Shown: one piece after another, positions 14,197 to 25,927 of the stretch | Position numbering within the stretch: position 1 is the stretch's first letter | Layout: each line of letters opens with the position of its first letter | Assembly: GCF_901709675.1 (NCBI RefSeq) | Contig: NC_051104.1 | Span: forward strand, 2,518,501-2,582,500 | DNA from: Syngnathus acus | Taxonomy: Eukaryota > Chordata > Actinopteri > Syngnathiformes > Syngnathidae | Length of the DNA: 64,000 bases | Direction of reading: 5' to 3' | Made by a program: the position numbers and the translations under genes | Notes under the pieces: generated by a model | Seen by the model: only the letters and a program-made list of their open reading frames with translations | Database searches by the model: none | What the model was told of the DNA's origin: nothing

Positions 14197-17100
14197 GTTT
14201 GTACGATGGAGGCAACAAGAAGGAGCCCTCGCCTATGTCGTCAAATCAAGCTAGCTTGTTTTCGTCGACCCGGCTAGCAAGTGTAATTCCCTCGATGACC
14301 AAATCACAGCGAGACAGAAACTTCCAAGTTTTGTTTTCTTGTGTCAACTTAGAGGACGTCTGCGTACGTGTGGATCGCTGGCAACTCATTAATTAAACGT
14401 TTACTCGCTTTGCCGCCCGAGTCGCCGCTGGCATTTTGGAGGAGATGAAAGAAATGTCAGCGGTTACTACTTTTCATCTTTGACCACCGTGTAGCGATCC
14501 GCCGAATCTCCCGGGTAAAACCTGCGACCAAATTAGCAAGTTGATTTGCATATCAAAAGAACGCGCGGCTCCGACGGCGGGCGGGAACACCGCCGGCCAA
14601 TATCGCGGACGTGTCAGTCCTCGTTCAAGTGTGCCTAATAAAGTGTCCCGTGTGTCTTCTGTGTGTACAAAGAAGGAGACGTACAATCAATATTGACTCA
14701 ATGTGGACTGGATAAAGGATGCAGGTCAGTGGGAGGAGAACCAGCCCATAAAGTGAAGCGATTGCGGTTCATTAAAGCCTTTTGAATACGTGCGGCTTAT
14801 CGAGCCGCTTATTTACCGCACCTCATAAATGATCACCGGCACTTTAATCGTCTTGTTGTCGTGAAGACTGCAAAGAGAGATTTTTATTGTCCTTAATTGC
14901 TTGCACGCTCTAGCCATCAGAATAATCAAATTATAAAAAAGGCAGGCCAAAAGAAAGTCAATGCTTTTTAAAGGAAAGTATTTCATTTTTTTTCACCGGC
15001 AAGGTAAATAATGGCAAATAATTAACAAATAAGAGGTTAAGAAGGTGTTCCTCAGGGCTCCTATCTAAGACATATTGAATTAGTGAATCGCACATTTAAA
15101 TGTGTGACGCTTCATTTTTTAGGTGACATTGCAGCTCTGCTGTTTTGGCGTAGCTTCGCTCGGATACGAGGCGTGAGGGCGACATCATCGAATCGGTTTT
15201 CTCAGGTTCCGCCGTCCGACGGTATGTGTGACACGACCGAGGCGGCGCATCCCGTGCTAGCGCTCGAACCCATCAGCGTTTCTTTCTCAGAAACGGAAGA
15301 GAAGCTTTTCTTTTTTCCTGCGGGGAAAAGATGAACTATTTCCCAAAAGCAGCCTGTGTACCATCACCTCTCAAAAAAGCTTTTTATCTCCCCCGAGATG
15401 AGATCTTTTTCCAATTCTGCAGCCTCCCTGATGATCGTGATAATGACGCTTTCCTACTTTTTACGTCTGACGAGCCAACACGACCATCCCTCACTATTTA
15501 TTCTCCTATTAAAAAAACCCCAAACACATTTATCAGTCTTGTCATGCAAACTTCCTTGTTGAGAAATCCAGGTAAAATCTCTCAAAGGAGTCATTAATTG
15601 TGACATTTGAGGTGTAAGATGGTGAAAATGGGACTGCTTCAACAAAAAGAACGGAGGTCCAGCTTATTAAAATCTATACGCCGATTATTTAGCGGGGTAG
15701 GGCGAAGCATCCCCTGGCAAGGGGCAGCCGGTCGACAGTGAGCCATAAAACAATTAGCTAAAGGTCATACATCAGAAATCAGCTCATTGGTCCGAAGCAC
15801 GGGACAAAAATGGCTGAAATAACAACGCTTGAAGGCTAAAGACATAAAAGATGAGAAAATGACAGAAAAAGGCCAATGTGGAACAGGGGAAATAAGTTCG
15901 AATGATGCTATTAATTACGTAATTCAATCTGTCAAGCGGGAAAGTATAAGAAAACGTTTGACATGCTGCTTGAATTTGGGCAAATGTTGCCTCTTTATTC
16001 AGGAATAACAAATTTGTTCACCTGACATTTAAATCCATGATTCTCACTCTTAAATGAGACAGGCGACACAAGCACTTGGAAGTGGTGTGCCACAGGGCTC
16101 CTATCCAAGTCCCCTACAGTTTGTATGCTAACAATGGATGCTAACATCGTATATAAACAAAAGGAAAAGACTAATTACCAGAAAGCTTTTTTTTTTGTTG
16201 TTGTTTTTTGAACATGCGAGAAAAATGAGAAAAAAATAGTCATGTTCAATCCCAGCAATGAAGAACTTTGATAATGAATTGATATTTTCACACCGTGTGT
16301 TTGTAAATCAGCAAGATTTGTTGTCACTTTGTGTGTGTTGTTCATCTTTAAAGGTTGCCTGATTTATGAAAGAAGTTCATCATTTTACGCTGTTCCCTTT
16401 CTCCACACAGACTTTGTTGACTCAACAATCGCTATTTTCCATCTGTTTTATGTCCTGATGCAGTTTTATATCATGGCTATGATTTGTTTTTCCTCGCATG
16501 GGAGACAAAAATCATGTCTGCGTTCACATTGGCACCATCTGCTTGAATCCCTGCTGGATTTAAAAATGAGCAAGTAAGTCACCAGATTTGCCTTGTGATC
16601 ATTTTGCTGTTTTGACAGTTTTGTCCTGCTGATGCGCAATTAATTAAAACCTGCACTTTTTTTGTTTTTTGCTGCTTCAACAGAGGACAATGAAAACATG
16701 GCAAATCTATGTGGCTGGCGCTAATTAGTGTCACATTTCGATCGTGCTTTCATCGAGTGGCGGTCCAATCGCTAATGAGGAATGTCTCGGGGCTGCGGGT
16801 AGCAAGGGGAAGATGAAGTACAGGTGGCGTCTCGTCTAATGACATCCCCGGTGGATGACTACATTACCCAGCAACCCCCAGGCCGGGGACAGGTGGACGG
16901 CTTGACAGCAAACGGATCGTTAATGGGAATAACGACGGACTTAATGAATCGCCTACTTTGTTTGGTCTCCTAATTACAAAATCAATCTCGTATCTATTTA
17001 GATCGTTATTTGGATTTGTTGATATTGTCAATTGTGAGTGGATTATACTTTTTTAAGTATCGTACTCATTGTAAACAAATTTAAAATAAATTAGAGGGGG

Positions 17101-17592
17101 GAAAAAAATTGTGCCACGTGATAGTCTGGCTAGAACCCCGAGGGAGGTAACATCATGTCCCATTCCGTCACGGCGGATTAGCAAGCGTCGTTGACCACTC
17201 GCTCGTTTGCTTCATTACAATTTCAAATATTTGATTCCAAATCGCCTTGCGCTTTCGACGGTAATCGGACAGGAAATGCCATTTGCGCATATCAGCAAAT
17301 GTGGCATTCAATGAGCAAACACGCCACAATGGATTTTAACCAACAAAGTCACAGTTTAGCAAGTCAAACTCGTGCAGTAAATAGCAGATTACTTACGCCA
17401 AAATCTCGACATATTCACAGTTCACCATTCACAAATTTACCTATTTGTACTTTTTCTACAAAAATGTTTTTTACTACAAAAATTCAATATTTTGGACATT
17501 GCAAGGTTTGCGTCAAAATATTTATAATTATAATAATAAATAGAAGAAGAATTGCCTACAAAATATTTTTTGTTTTTACAATTTTTCCATGC
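14197..17592. other. No gene recognised
   Basis: Unique AT-rich sequence. Two short stretches near 15043-15062 and 16084-16104 translate to GVPQGS-like words, typical of non-LTR reverse transcriptase, but they are too short to define an element. An open stretch at 16411-16574 flanked by AG and GTAAGT was considered and not accepted. Confidence 0.45.
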
Positions 17593-17594
17593 TA

Positions 17595-17917
17595 CAGTGA
17601 TCCCTCGCTACTTTGCGTTTCGTTTATCGCGGCTTCACTACATCGCGGATTTTTTTTCCAAATTAAAAAACAATTTAAAAGTCAAAATAAACTGAGGAAA
17701 CATATGTCTAACCTTTAGGACAATGTAGTATTGCTCCAATGTTCATTTACATTCCTTTAGAAGTCCGTTTTCGCGTGTTAGCGCGATCGCGAATTAGCAT
17801 CTTTCCGCTAACTCGTTAGCCTGCCCAGTACTTCTTGTTGGTGACCGTACTTCGCGGATTTCACTTATCGCGGGTGGTTTTTGGAACCAATTATCCGCGA
17901 TAAACGAGGGATTACTG
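17595..17917. mobile_element. pogo/Tigger-like MITE, copy 1
   Basis: About 323 bp, beginning CAGTGATCCCTCG and ending CGAGGGATTACTG, flanked by TA on both sides (17593-17594, 17918-17919). Ends of the CAGT...CCCTCG type with a TA target site are typical of the Tc1/mariner-pogo group. No transposase frame. A second copy in opposite orientation lies at 41718-42048. Confidence 0.85.
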
Positions 17918-18847
17918 TATACACAAAGATTGATAGGCGATATCCATTTACTCTGACATCAGCAACATCATTATCTCATTAAGAACACCGGGGTTTAATC
18001 CACATTTTAATAATTGATTGATACACAACAAGAACAAAAGAGAGCAAACTTTTTGTGGTATGTTTTTTAATTTCATCATAAGGTCCGCGGCTTCCCACCG
18101 TCTAATTAAACTCAAAGCCCCAAATCCAGGCAATGATGTCACTGGGATTATTTATGAGGAAGCCACCAGAGAACAGGACAAAACTTCAAAGTGAACTCAC
18201 TGGCTTCCCGTCAGATGCAAAAGTGTACAACATCTCATCAAATTGCCTCTTTTTTTAGCGTGCCACCAAACACACATTACGTGACCTTTGACTCCGGGGG
18301 GCGCCGCTTGTGCCACTTTGACGGAAAAGAGACGTGTCATCTCGGCGGCCACGTCAGGATGTTGCTGTCCTTTTGCACACGACCCCCGGTGACCACTTCA
18401 AGCGAGCCGGTGCCCAACTCGATATTTTCTTTTTTCCACTGTGTGGGGGCCCGCCGAGAACGCCACGAGAGCCCTCGACAGCGAGGACGGAAAAAAGAGG
18501 GAACGAATCGAGGCGGGTTTATCTATCGCCGGCTGTGTCAATTAAAGCCAAGGCTTATCAAAGCCATTCGATTTGATTAAAATGCAGCGCGCGCTTGACA
18601 AGCCAATAACCTCTGACAGATTCATTGAAATTTGACAGACGGCTCCGAGCCACTAAACAAACCTCGGCGGAGAACAGCTGCGCGGACGCCAAGCTGGAAA
18701 ACTCATAACGTAGTCGGCCCGCACCGCGCTCAGATTGTCTTTCAGACAGACAAGAATCGGCGTTGAGGCTTGCAAATATTCTGCTTCATTGTCATTTAAA
18801 TGTGAATAAAATACTCACTACTTTTCCATATGATCCAAAACGGCAGC

Positions 18848-19186
18848 GTCTAATGTGATTCATTTTCTTAAATCACGTTCTGTGATTTCCCTTTCTTAAT
18901 GCGTGCATGTCAAATTTTCTAACTCTATTATTATTAAATTTTTGATTTTTTGAATTTTCAAATTTTAATTTCATACACGAGCTGATGTCATTGAAAAACA
19001 TTCTGCAAGTCACGATGGTCTAATGTGATTCATTTTCTTAAATCACGTTCTGTGATTTCCCTTTCTTAATGCGTGCATGTCAAATTTTCTAACTCTATTA
19101 TTATTAAATTTTTGATTTTTCAAATTTTCAAATTTGAATTTCATGCACGAGCTGAAAAATATTCTGCAAGTCACGATGGTCATCAA
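18848..19186. repeat. Tandem duplication, unit about 170 bp
   Basis: The block starting GTCTAATGTGATTCATTTTC at 18848 restarts at 19018 with near-identical sequence for about 160 bp. The second copy lacks about eight bases near its end (TGTCATTG) and differs at a few positions. Two copies only. No gene lies within it. Confidence 0.9.
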
Positions 19187-19284
19187 ACCTCTTAGCCAGT
19201 GTGGCGAAACAGTAAGAAAAAAAAAGTCTAGCCACATTTGAGTGTAGCTAGCCCCTAACATGCCATGTTTTTGTTTTGCCACAG

Positions 19285-19471
19285 TCTTGCTACGTCAGAG
19301 CCCACCGAAGACCTGCCGGCGCTCCCCGTTGCGGTCAACCCCAAAGGTGCCAACACCCGCCCACACACACTTTGCACTAAAGCAACACACGAGAGACTTT
19401 CAATTTGGACAGACCTCCCGATTGTTATATATCCCGGCAACTGTGTGTACTTATTGAGCAGAGCAGAATAA
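19285..19471 (+). CDS. Orphan coding exon C (possible last exon)
   Basis: Acceptor TTTTGTTTTGCCACAG ends at 19284. The exon starts in phase 2, matching the phase 2 end of exon B, and reads SLATSEPTEDLPALPVAVNPK and onward to a stop at 19469-19471. A weak donor (AAAG|GTGCCA) after about 64 bases would give a shorter exon. Composition is Pro/Ala/Glu-rich at first and looks less coding-like after that weak donor. No clear poly(A) signal follows within 100 bases. It is the weakest of the three orphan exons. Confidence 0.3.
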
Positions 19472-21985
19472 CGATATGAATGAAAAATAACGAAGTCTCG
19501 TACTTTATTGTCTTTGCTTGCAATTTCCCGTGAGGCTCCTACAAAGTGTTTACAACAGGAAGCTTTTCATGTTTATTTTCTTTATTGCAAACAAGGCACG
19601 ATAATATACAATCTCAGATAAGTGATTGTCTCGTTAAATGCGCTTCCACGTGCTGCGCCGTTCGCTCCAAGAGTCATAAAGTTTTCGTTTGTTCAAAACG
19701 TCGGCGTGCACGTTTATGAGCAACTTTCTCATTAAGTTGTGTCCACATCTCAGATGATTTATGACTTGACAGCACATGTTCTTGGCATTATTTCCTGTTA
19801 TTCCCGCTCACGTCAAACTGCTTCTTTTGTCGGAGAGAATTTTATCATTTGATTTGCCCCCACCTGTTAGCGTTCTCCCATTTTGGCGTCAAAGTGCTTG
19901 AAAATGAGCATTCTCCAGTCAAGTGGAACACTTGAGCTATTAACTTTGATTATTGCCAACGTGTTGCTTCACGTCCGAAGGGACAAAAGAGAGAAATTGT
20001 TTTCGTGCTTCATCAAAAAATGATTTTTCATGTGTTAAATCACATTTGACTGGGAAGGCCACGTAAAGTTCTTTGGGGACAGGAAGTTGGCAAAGAAGAC
20101 CAAGAACAATAACAGAAATAACATTAAATGTGGAAGTCAATGATGAACAAACGTTTCATGACTGCAGTGTAAGATTTCACTCGAGTCGGCGAGCTAGGAA
20201 AGTATCGGAAAGCGCCATCGAGAGCTTGTTCGCGGAATTGATTGCGACCTTTGCGAGTCGGCGGGAGGGAGGCGGCCCGACGGTATTCCCCTGATGACGC
20301 CAGATGAGAACGGCTCCCGCCGCCACTGTCACGTACGTCAAACAGCCGGGGGTCCCCCCCGAAGCGTCGGCGAGATGCCAACAGGCTGCAGCTTTTGAAA
20401 TACGGGCAAGTCATAAGACATCTTATCGGTGTCTCAAAATGGACCATTGAGAAAATTCAGCAGAGAATCCTTGCCATGAATACATTTAATAGAAACGTCT
20501 GAAAAGCTCAATTTCCTGCCAGCGCCCATTCAACTGTCGCTCTGTCTGCAAAATGTGTGCCCGTGTCTCATATTTGCCATTCACAGCTCCCACCCAGATA
20601 CTTGGGCTGACTTCTTTTCAAACTTATGAGGGATTCGCCGACACGACGGCGAAGATTGACAGGTTGAGGCTCATGAATATGGATGGCGCCGTCCATCCGA
20701 CTGCAAAAGTCGGGCTTGGCTGTCTGATAAGAACCCGTCAAAGTGTAGTTATAGTTATCAAATTATCTCGGCAGTATAGCTTGGCGTTTGTCGTGTACCG
20801 TAATGCGCTGCGCCGTTCGAATCGAATGATTCGATTATCGTAAATAATCGTGCAGTTATGAGAACATAAAAATATCTGATTCTTTTGTGCCCCAAAAAAT
20901 TATTACAAAAAATCATTGCGTGACTTTCTTCTGCCTCCTGGTAATGTAATTCCACTTTCGGACACTAGGTGACGCCACACTCTTGTTTACGTTCGCAAAA
21001 TGTGTTCATCCCATGACGCACAGAGAAATACGTGTCGTCTCTTTTCCAAACCTTCCATCAAAGTGTTGTGCCGCTGTGTTGAATCAGATTAGATGAAGAC
21101 GCTCGCTTGAAAAATTCATTTCAAAAGAACTGTTTGCTTTGATTGGGAACTTTGAAGCCTTCAATTACATCACAGTGCCGAAAATTGATCATTTTTAATG
21201 TTTCATAACCCTTTGGACTCCCTCGAGTAGAAAACAAAGAGAATAAAAATGAAACAGCGTTTATTGCCGTTCCAGGCGCACCTGCGATAGGTGACAAATC
21301 TGATCAACATTTGTTAATAAGTTTAGCCCTGCTAGTTTATTCTTTCCAATTTAATTTGATACAGGACAGTATTCTAGAGTGCCAGCTATTTTCCCCCCTC
21401 CATTCCTTGGGGATTCACTGGCAGCCAACCATAATGCTAAAGTCTTTCGAGAAGTTGGACGGGTTTTCCTCTCTGTAGATAATTGCTAATTACGGTTGGT
21501 GTGTGTGGTGTCCACCTCCGGGCAATTGCATATTTAATGAGACAGTTGATTGAACATGGGGTCAATTTGCGGCCCCGGGATGTGGGTTTAACTATTGCTC
21601 TTAGCGCTTCCCGATCCCATACTGCGGTCGCCATTATACGGACTAACTCACTTGTGTCAATGATGTGTCATCATGAAAAGTCTCCAGAAAAATCAAACAT
21701 CCCCTAAAAGGCGAGCCGGAGGGAAGCGGGTGGGGTTGGGGGGGGTACCGGTGATTCGTCTTTCTCTGGCGCCGTGGAGATGACCGGCGGTGACATCACT
21801 CGGAAATGTAAAAAGGCTTTTAAAAAGAAAAAAAAGAGGGCAGGCTCACAAGATGGAAAAAAAGAAATGTCAGTTCCCTCAGAAATTGTATGAATGCAAA
21901 GAGATGATGTCATTGAGATCAAAATGGCAAAGAAAAACATTGAATGGAGTCAAAAAGGAACAAGCACTGAGATCATTTGCGAATG
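19472..21985. other. Intergenic, 3' of METTL4; nothing recognised
   Basis: Unique sequence of mixed composition without a convincing exon, RNA gene or repeat family. Confidence 0.5.
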
Positions 21986-21991
21986 TTTATT
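21986..21991 (-). terminator. METTL4 poly(A) signal
   Basis: AATAAA on the minus strand, only six bases past the METTL4 stop codon, implying a very short 3'UTR. Confidence 0.6.
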
Positions 21992-21997
21992 AAAAAG

Positions 21998-24900
21998 TTA
22001 AAAGTCCCGCGTCGCTGGTCCGGAGCGGCCCTCGGGCGGCGCTAGCGTGAAGTAGCTGCTGTGTTGGAAACGGAGAACCTCGTTGCCCCAGCTGGTCCAA
22101 CCCGCTCGCAAGCTTCGGGCAAACAGCTCCAGGCACTCGCCGTCCGCTTTCATGTACGGTTTCAGCACCTCTGCGGAGCAAATGGGCGGGCGTCATTAGA
22201 GCATCCCAAAAATAGCTTCAATCACTTCTTGCCATTTGCATTCCTTTTTAAGAAAAGCGCTAGATTATATAAATCAATGGATCTTGTTTTGATCAACCCA
22301 TTTTGTGCTTCACAGGTTCCAAGTGAAAACAAATGACGCCATACCACAGCCCCCCCCCTCCCTCCCCCATCGCATACATAGGACAGTGCCTGGCGCTGAC
22401 CTTGAGCCTCAGCACCTGACAATCGCACCTCCTCCGCCAACATGCGGTGAGCAAATAAACACCAGAGGACTGTGGGGGTCTTCTTGGTGTCAGCGCGAGC
22501 TTTGACGACCTGATGCCAGACATGTAACGGAGTTTCCCCCTCTGTGGCCCCCAGTGACGAGCAAAGGCGTCACTGACAGGAACCCCCAGGCGGGAGGGGG
22601 CGGAGCTCGCTTCAGGCTGGCACGACATAAACATCAAAAAACAAGTGACACTCCCTCGAGGACCGAGTGCGAGTGATGGTGTCTCATCACAGAGCGATAC
22701 GGTGCAACTGCGCCCCCCAGTGGCTGCGAGCTGCGCAGAAGGTGACGTCAAGCCGATCGTGACGGGGATCGATCCGTTCGCTGGCCATGCCGTGACGTGC
22801 TTTACCGCCCCCTTTGCTCTGCGTTTGGGCCTAATTCATCGAGAATAGTTGGCAAATCGATACGCGTTAGCTCATCCGGCCTGCTGAGGAAAGGCCAAAG
22901 AAAGGACCAAATATGAAATAACAAAAAGAATGCAGTCTGGATTACTACGTTAGCCAGGCAAGTGAACGAGAAGCAAACGCCCGTTTTCTTTGTCAGTTTT
23001 AGTCCCCTTTTTGTCATTTCTCACCAACAATATCTGGAGCCTCGCCTCGCTTTGCACAGATCAGTGATTTCCCAAACGAAAGATTAGTTACACAAATGTC
23101 TGAGTGGATCATCACTCAAGAAAAGAAGATGCAAGTTTGAGCCAGTGGGAAAGCGGTTTTGCAGCAAGGAAGAGTGGAGGGGCTCATTGATGCTGCTACA
23201 GTGCCCTCTATTGGTCATGTCCAACAACAAGTCGATGACGTTTACCTGCCAGTGACGGTTTGTGGGAGTGAAGAATCGAGGGGATGCTGACAATCAGCCG
23301 CTGATCTTGCACGGGGGTGACGCCGCCGACGCAACGCTCTGAGGGGCTGATTTCAAACAGTCAAATTCATGTTTAAGTTTTATTCTTACGACAAAGCCGC
23401 AAAAAGAAATGTCACCTTGAATGTCCGCGATATCGCCCCAGGATCAGCACCTCGTACGGTTTTTTGTGCAGTGAATCCAGCGGAAAGACAAACTGGCCAT
23501 CTGCGGTCACCTAGGAGGGGAGGAAAAACTCAATGGAGGCTCCTGCAACTTTTAACCTTGTTAGTAGACCAGAATCAAGTGCCAAATCTTGAGCAAGTCG
23601 TTTAAGTGGTGCTCAGTGCGACCTCCAGTGGACACATTGTGCAACAGTTACTTTTATTTGGAAAACGTGCAGTAAACGACACTTGTGCCTTCAAAGCACA
23701 GTGGCGGGACAATTTGCGTGTTTCTCCACCTACCTTGACCCAGAACCACTGGGCCACGGCCTCCACCCCCCAGTGCGGGTACAGCTCGTGGCGGACGAAG
23801 CGCAGGTGGCTGGGTCGGTTGGTCACCCAGGTGACCACCAGACTATTGAGGGATGCCAACTGAGGGATGGGGAGTCTTTTCAACTGAGATGAAGGCAGAC
23901 AAGCGTACCTTGCAGGACACAAACCATCGACTCAAAATGGCGGACTTTTTTTTTTTTTTTGCTTTTACGTGTAGGGTGTCCAAAATGTACCTACGACTCC
24001 TTTTGGCAGACTTGTTTTCCCATGGTGGATCCATGACGATGACGTCAAACTTGTGTCCATCTGCGTGGGGGGAAATCAAGCACTTTTGAAAAACTTCTTA
24101 TCATCATTTGGATTTTTGGACTCACATCGGAGGAGCGGGTGCATCCGGGAGAAATCCGAGAGCAGGAAGGCCGCACGCGGCGGGATAACGTACTCCTCCC
24201 CCATCAGCATCGTCACCGCCGCCTGTTCTGCTGGGTTCTCCGTCACGCTGGAGAACAAGTCCAGATGGGACGTGCCGCTACTGGCGTCAAGTAACTGGAC
24301 GCAGCTTTCTGGGTCCTCATCGTCCATCAGAGGAAGTTCTTTGGCCATGTCGCACAAACTCGCCAGGTTGCACTCTGCACAGAGTAGGGAGTCCGTCTGA
24401 GCATCCGCCCCTTTATGCAGGTAGCCCAAAAGTGTGGCAGACTCCACTAAGGACTTGGTTCCGTCCAGGATGACAGATCGGACCTGCATCAACAAAACGA
24501 CATTTTGAAGGACTTTCTCCTTCCCAAAATGAAGGCAGAGCTTTGATATTGTTACACTCGCCACTCTCAAAAAGTTGGGCATTTTAGGAGAAATGCTTAC
24601 GTACCTTCTCATGAAAGGCCTTGGAATCGAGCTCTCCTTGGTTGAGCTCACTGCGCTTTCGCTTCCGCTTCTGAAACAAACACTGAATCTCAATGAATAG
24701 TGACCGATGCCGTTTTTGTGAAAGTAATATCTATACTTCTTTAACCCAGTGCTGGAATATTGTAATGTTGCTATTTGCCTCCCCCAAGACATCAACATGA
24801 ACTAGTCAACAGGTTTATTAGTTTCTACCTTTGTAGCGCTCTTGGGCAGCTGAAAAACTTCCTGGTTTTCTGCATGCACAGAAGTCTTATGTATAATATT

Positions 24901-25092
24901 ACTGATTTCATTGTTGTTGTTATGATTGCCATCGCCATGACGTTTTAAAATCCGGAAGTATTGCCTTTTAAAGCGTGCCTCGAATTCTGACTTGAGCTCG
25001 CCATGCTGTCGAAAGCAGCGCACGTAATCCTGGTCGATGAGCGAGCAGGCGTCCAACAACCACCCGTGTGTGTCCTCTACCACCACCGACAT
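21998..25092 (-). CDS. mettl4: METTL4, MT-A70 family adenine methyltransferase
   Basis: Member of the MT-A70 family; METTL4 is reported to methylate adenine in RNA (U2 snRNA m6Am) and possibly DNA, using S-adenosylmethionine. Eight coding exons, 5' to 3': 24829-25092, 24605-24670, 24126-24483, 23991-24060, 23734-23908, 23416-23510, 23246-23346, 21998-22170. They sum to 1302 nt, 433 residues, somewhat shorter than the roughly 470 of the human protein. The protein starts MSVVVEDTHGWLLD. The catalytic DPPW motif (VMDPPWENKSAKRS) lies near residue 240, at the start of the fourth exon. Conserved blocks follow: LVVTWVTNR, HLRFVRHELYP, KKPYEVLILGR, HSHKP and ELFARSLRAGWTSWGNEVL. A basic KRKRKR stretch in exon 2 is a likely nuclear signal. 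Transcribed divergently from EMILIN2. Confidence 0.95.
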
Positions 25093-25927
25093 TGTCCAGC
25101 TAGTCGGCTTTAGGTAAAGGGCAAAGGTGGCCTTCGGTTTGTTCTTTTTATTAAGGTTTGCTTCGGGCCACACAGGGCGCCGCCATTAGCCCCAAACACA
25201 ACATTGGGATGCTGCATTCTATGTCACTCGGAAATTGGAGATTTCATCCCTTCGCTCTAGTAACTCACTATTTGCGATTCTGAAATTCGCCACTTTTTAG
25301 CCCTTTGACGTTAAATACATTTGTTGATAAACAGCATACTTATGTTGGTCGTAGGTCTTGTTTTTGTTTGCTTTCCACTCATCAAAATTATGAGCTTTTT
25401 ACTTTTTCATTTTTACTGCAATGCAGCATTGGAACCAAGCAAGCTCATTGGCTTTCGCGTTGTTTCATTTTTGTTTTGTTTTTTGTTGGAAACCTTTATA
25501 TCAACAATGCATTGCCATATTAAATACAAAAATTGCACTGTAAACTCAAAAAAATATGTACGCGGCTTGTACATTCCTGCAGAGAGTGAATAAAAATATT
25601 AACATATTTTCTCGCTATTTGGCGAGTTTACGCACAAGACTGACAGTCACGTTAAAGGTCATTAATCAGTCACATGAACACATTGTAAACTCTTTTTTCC
25701 ACGCAGCTCTCGGGTCGGTATGCATAAATTTATACCCTGAATTATTGGAGAATGACGTCATGAAAAAGGCGTGTAATGTGGGGGTGTCCTTCATTCATTG
25801 CCGGTGGTGGGGGGGTACAGCGGTACACCCCATACGGACTCTGGAGTGGAGTTGTCAGATTGTCTTCACAGCTCACTGGAGCGTCGGACACTTGGTCCAA
25901 ACAGATTTTGGGACACTTCATGCCGCC
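25093..25927. promoter_or_regulatory. METTL4/EMILIN2 divergent intergenic region
   Basis: The 835 bp between the two start codons must hold both 5'UTRs and promoters unless distant first exons exist. It is AT-rich, not CpG-rich, and I see no clear TATA box in a useful position. Shared control is only a possibility from spacing. Confidence 0.35.

Noticed and set aside
15041-16105. Two GVPQGS-like words (15043-15062, 16084-16104) typical of non-LTR reverse transcriptase.
   Set aside because: Each is under 30 bp with no flanking RT motifs, so no element can be defined.
16411-16574. Open stretch flanked by AG and GTAAGT that encodes a hydrophobic peptide.
   Set aside because: Its phase (2 bases before the first codon) does not fit orphan exon B or C, the composition is what AT-rich noncoding DNA gives, and no partner exon was found.
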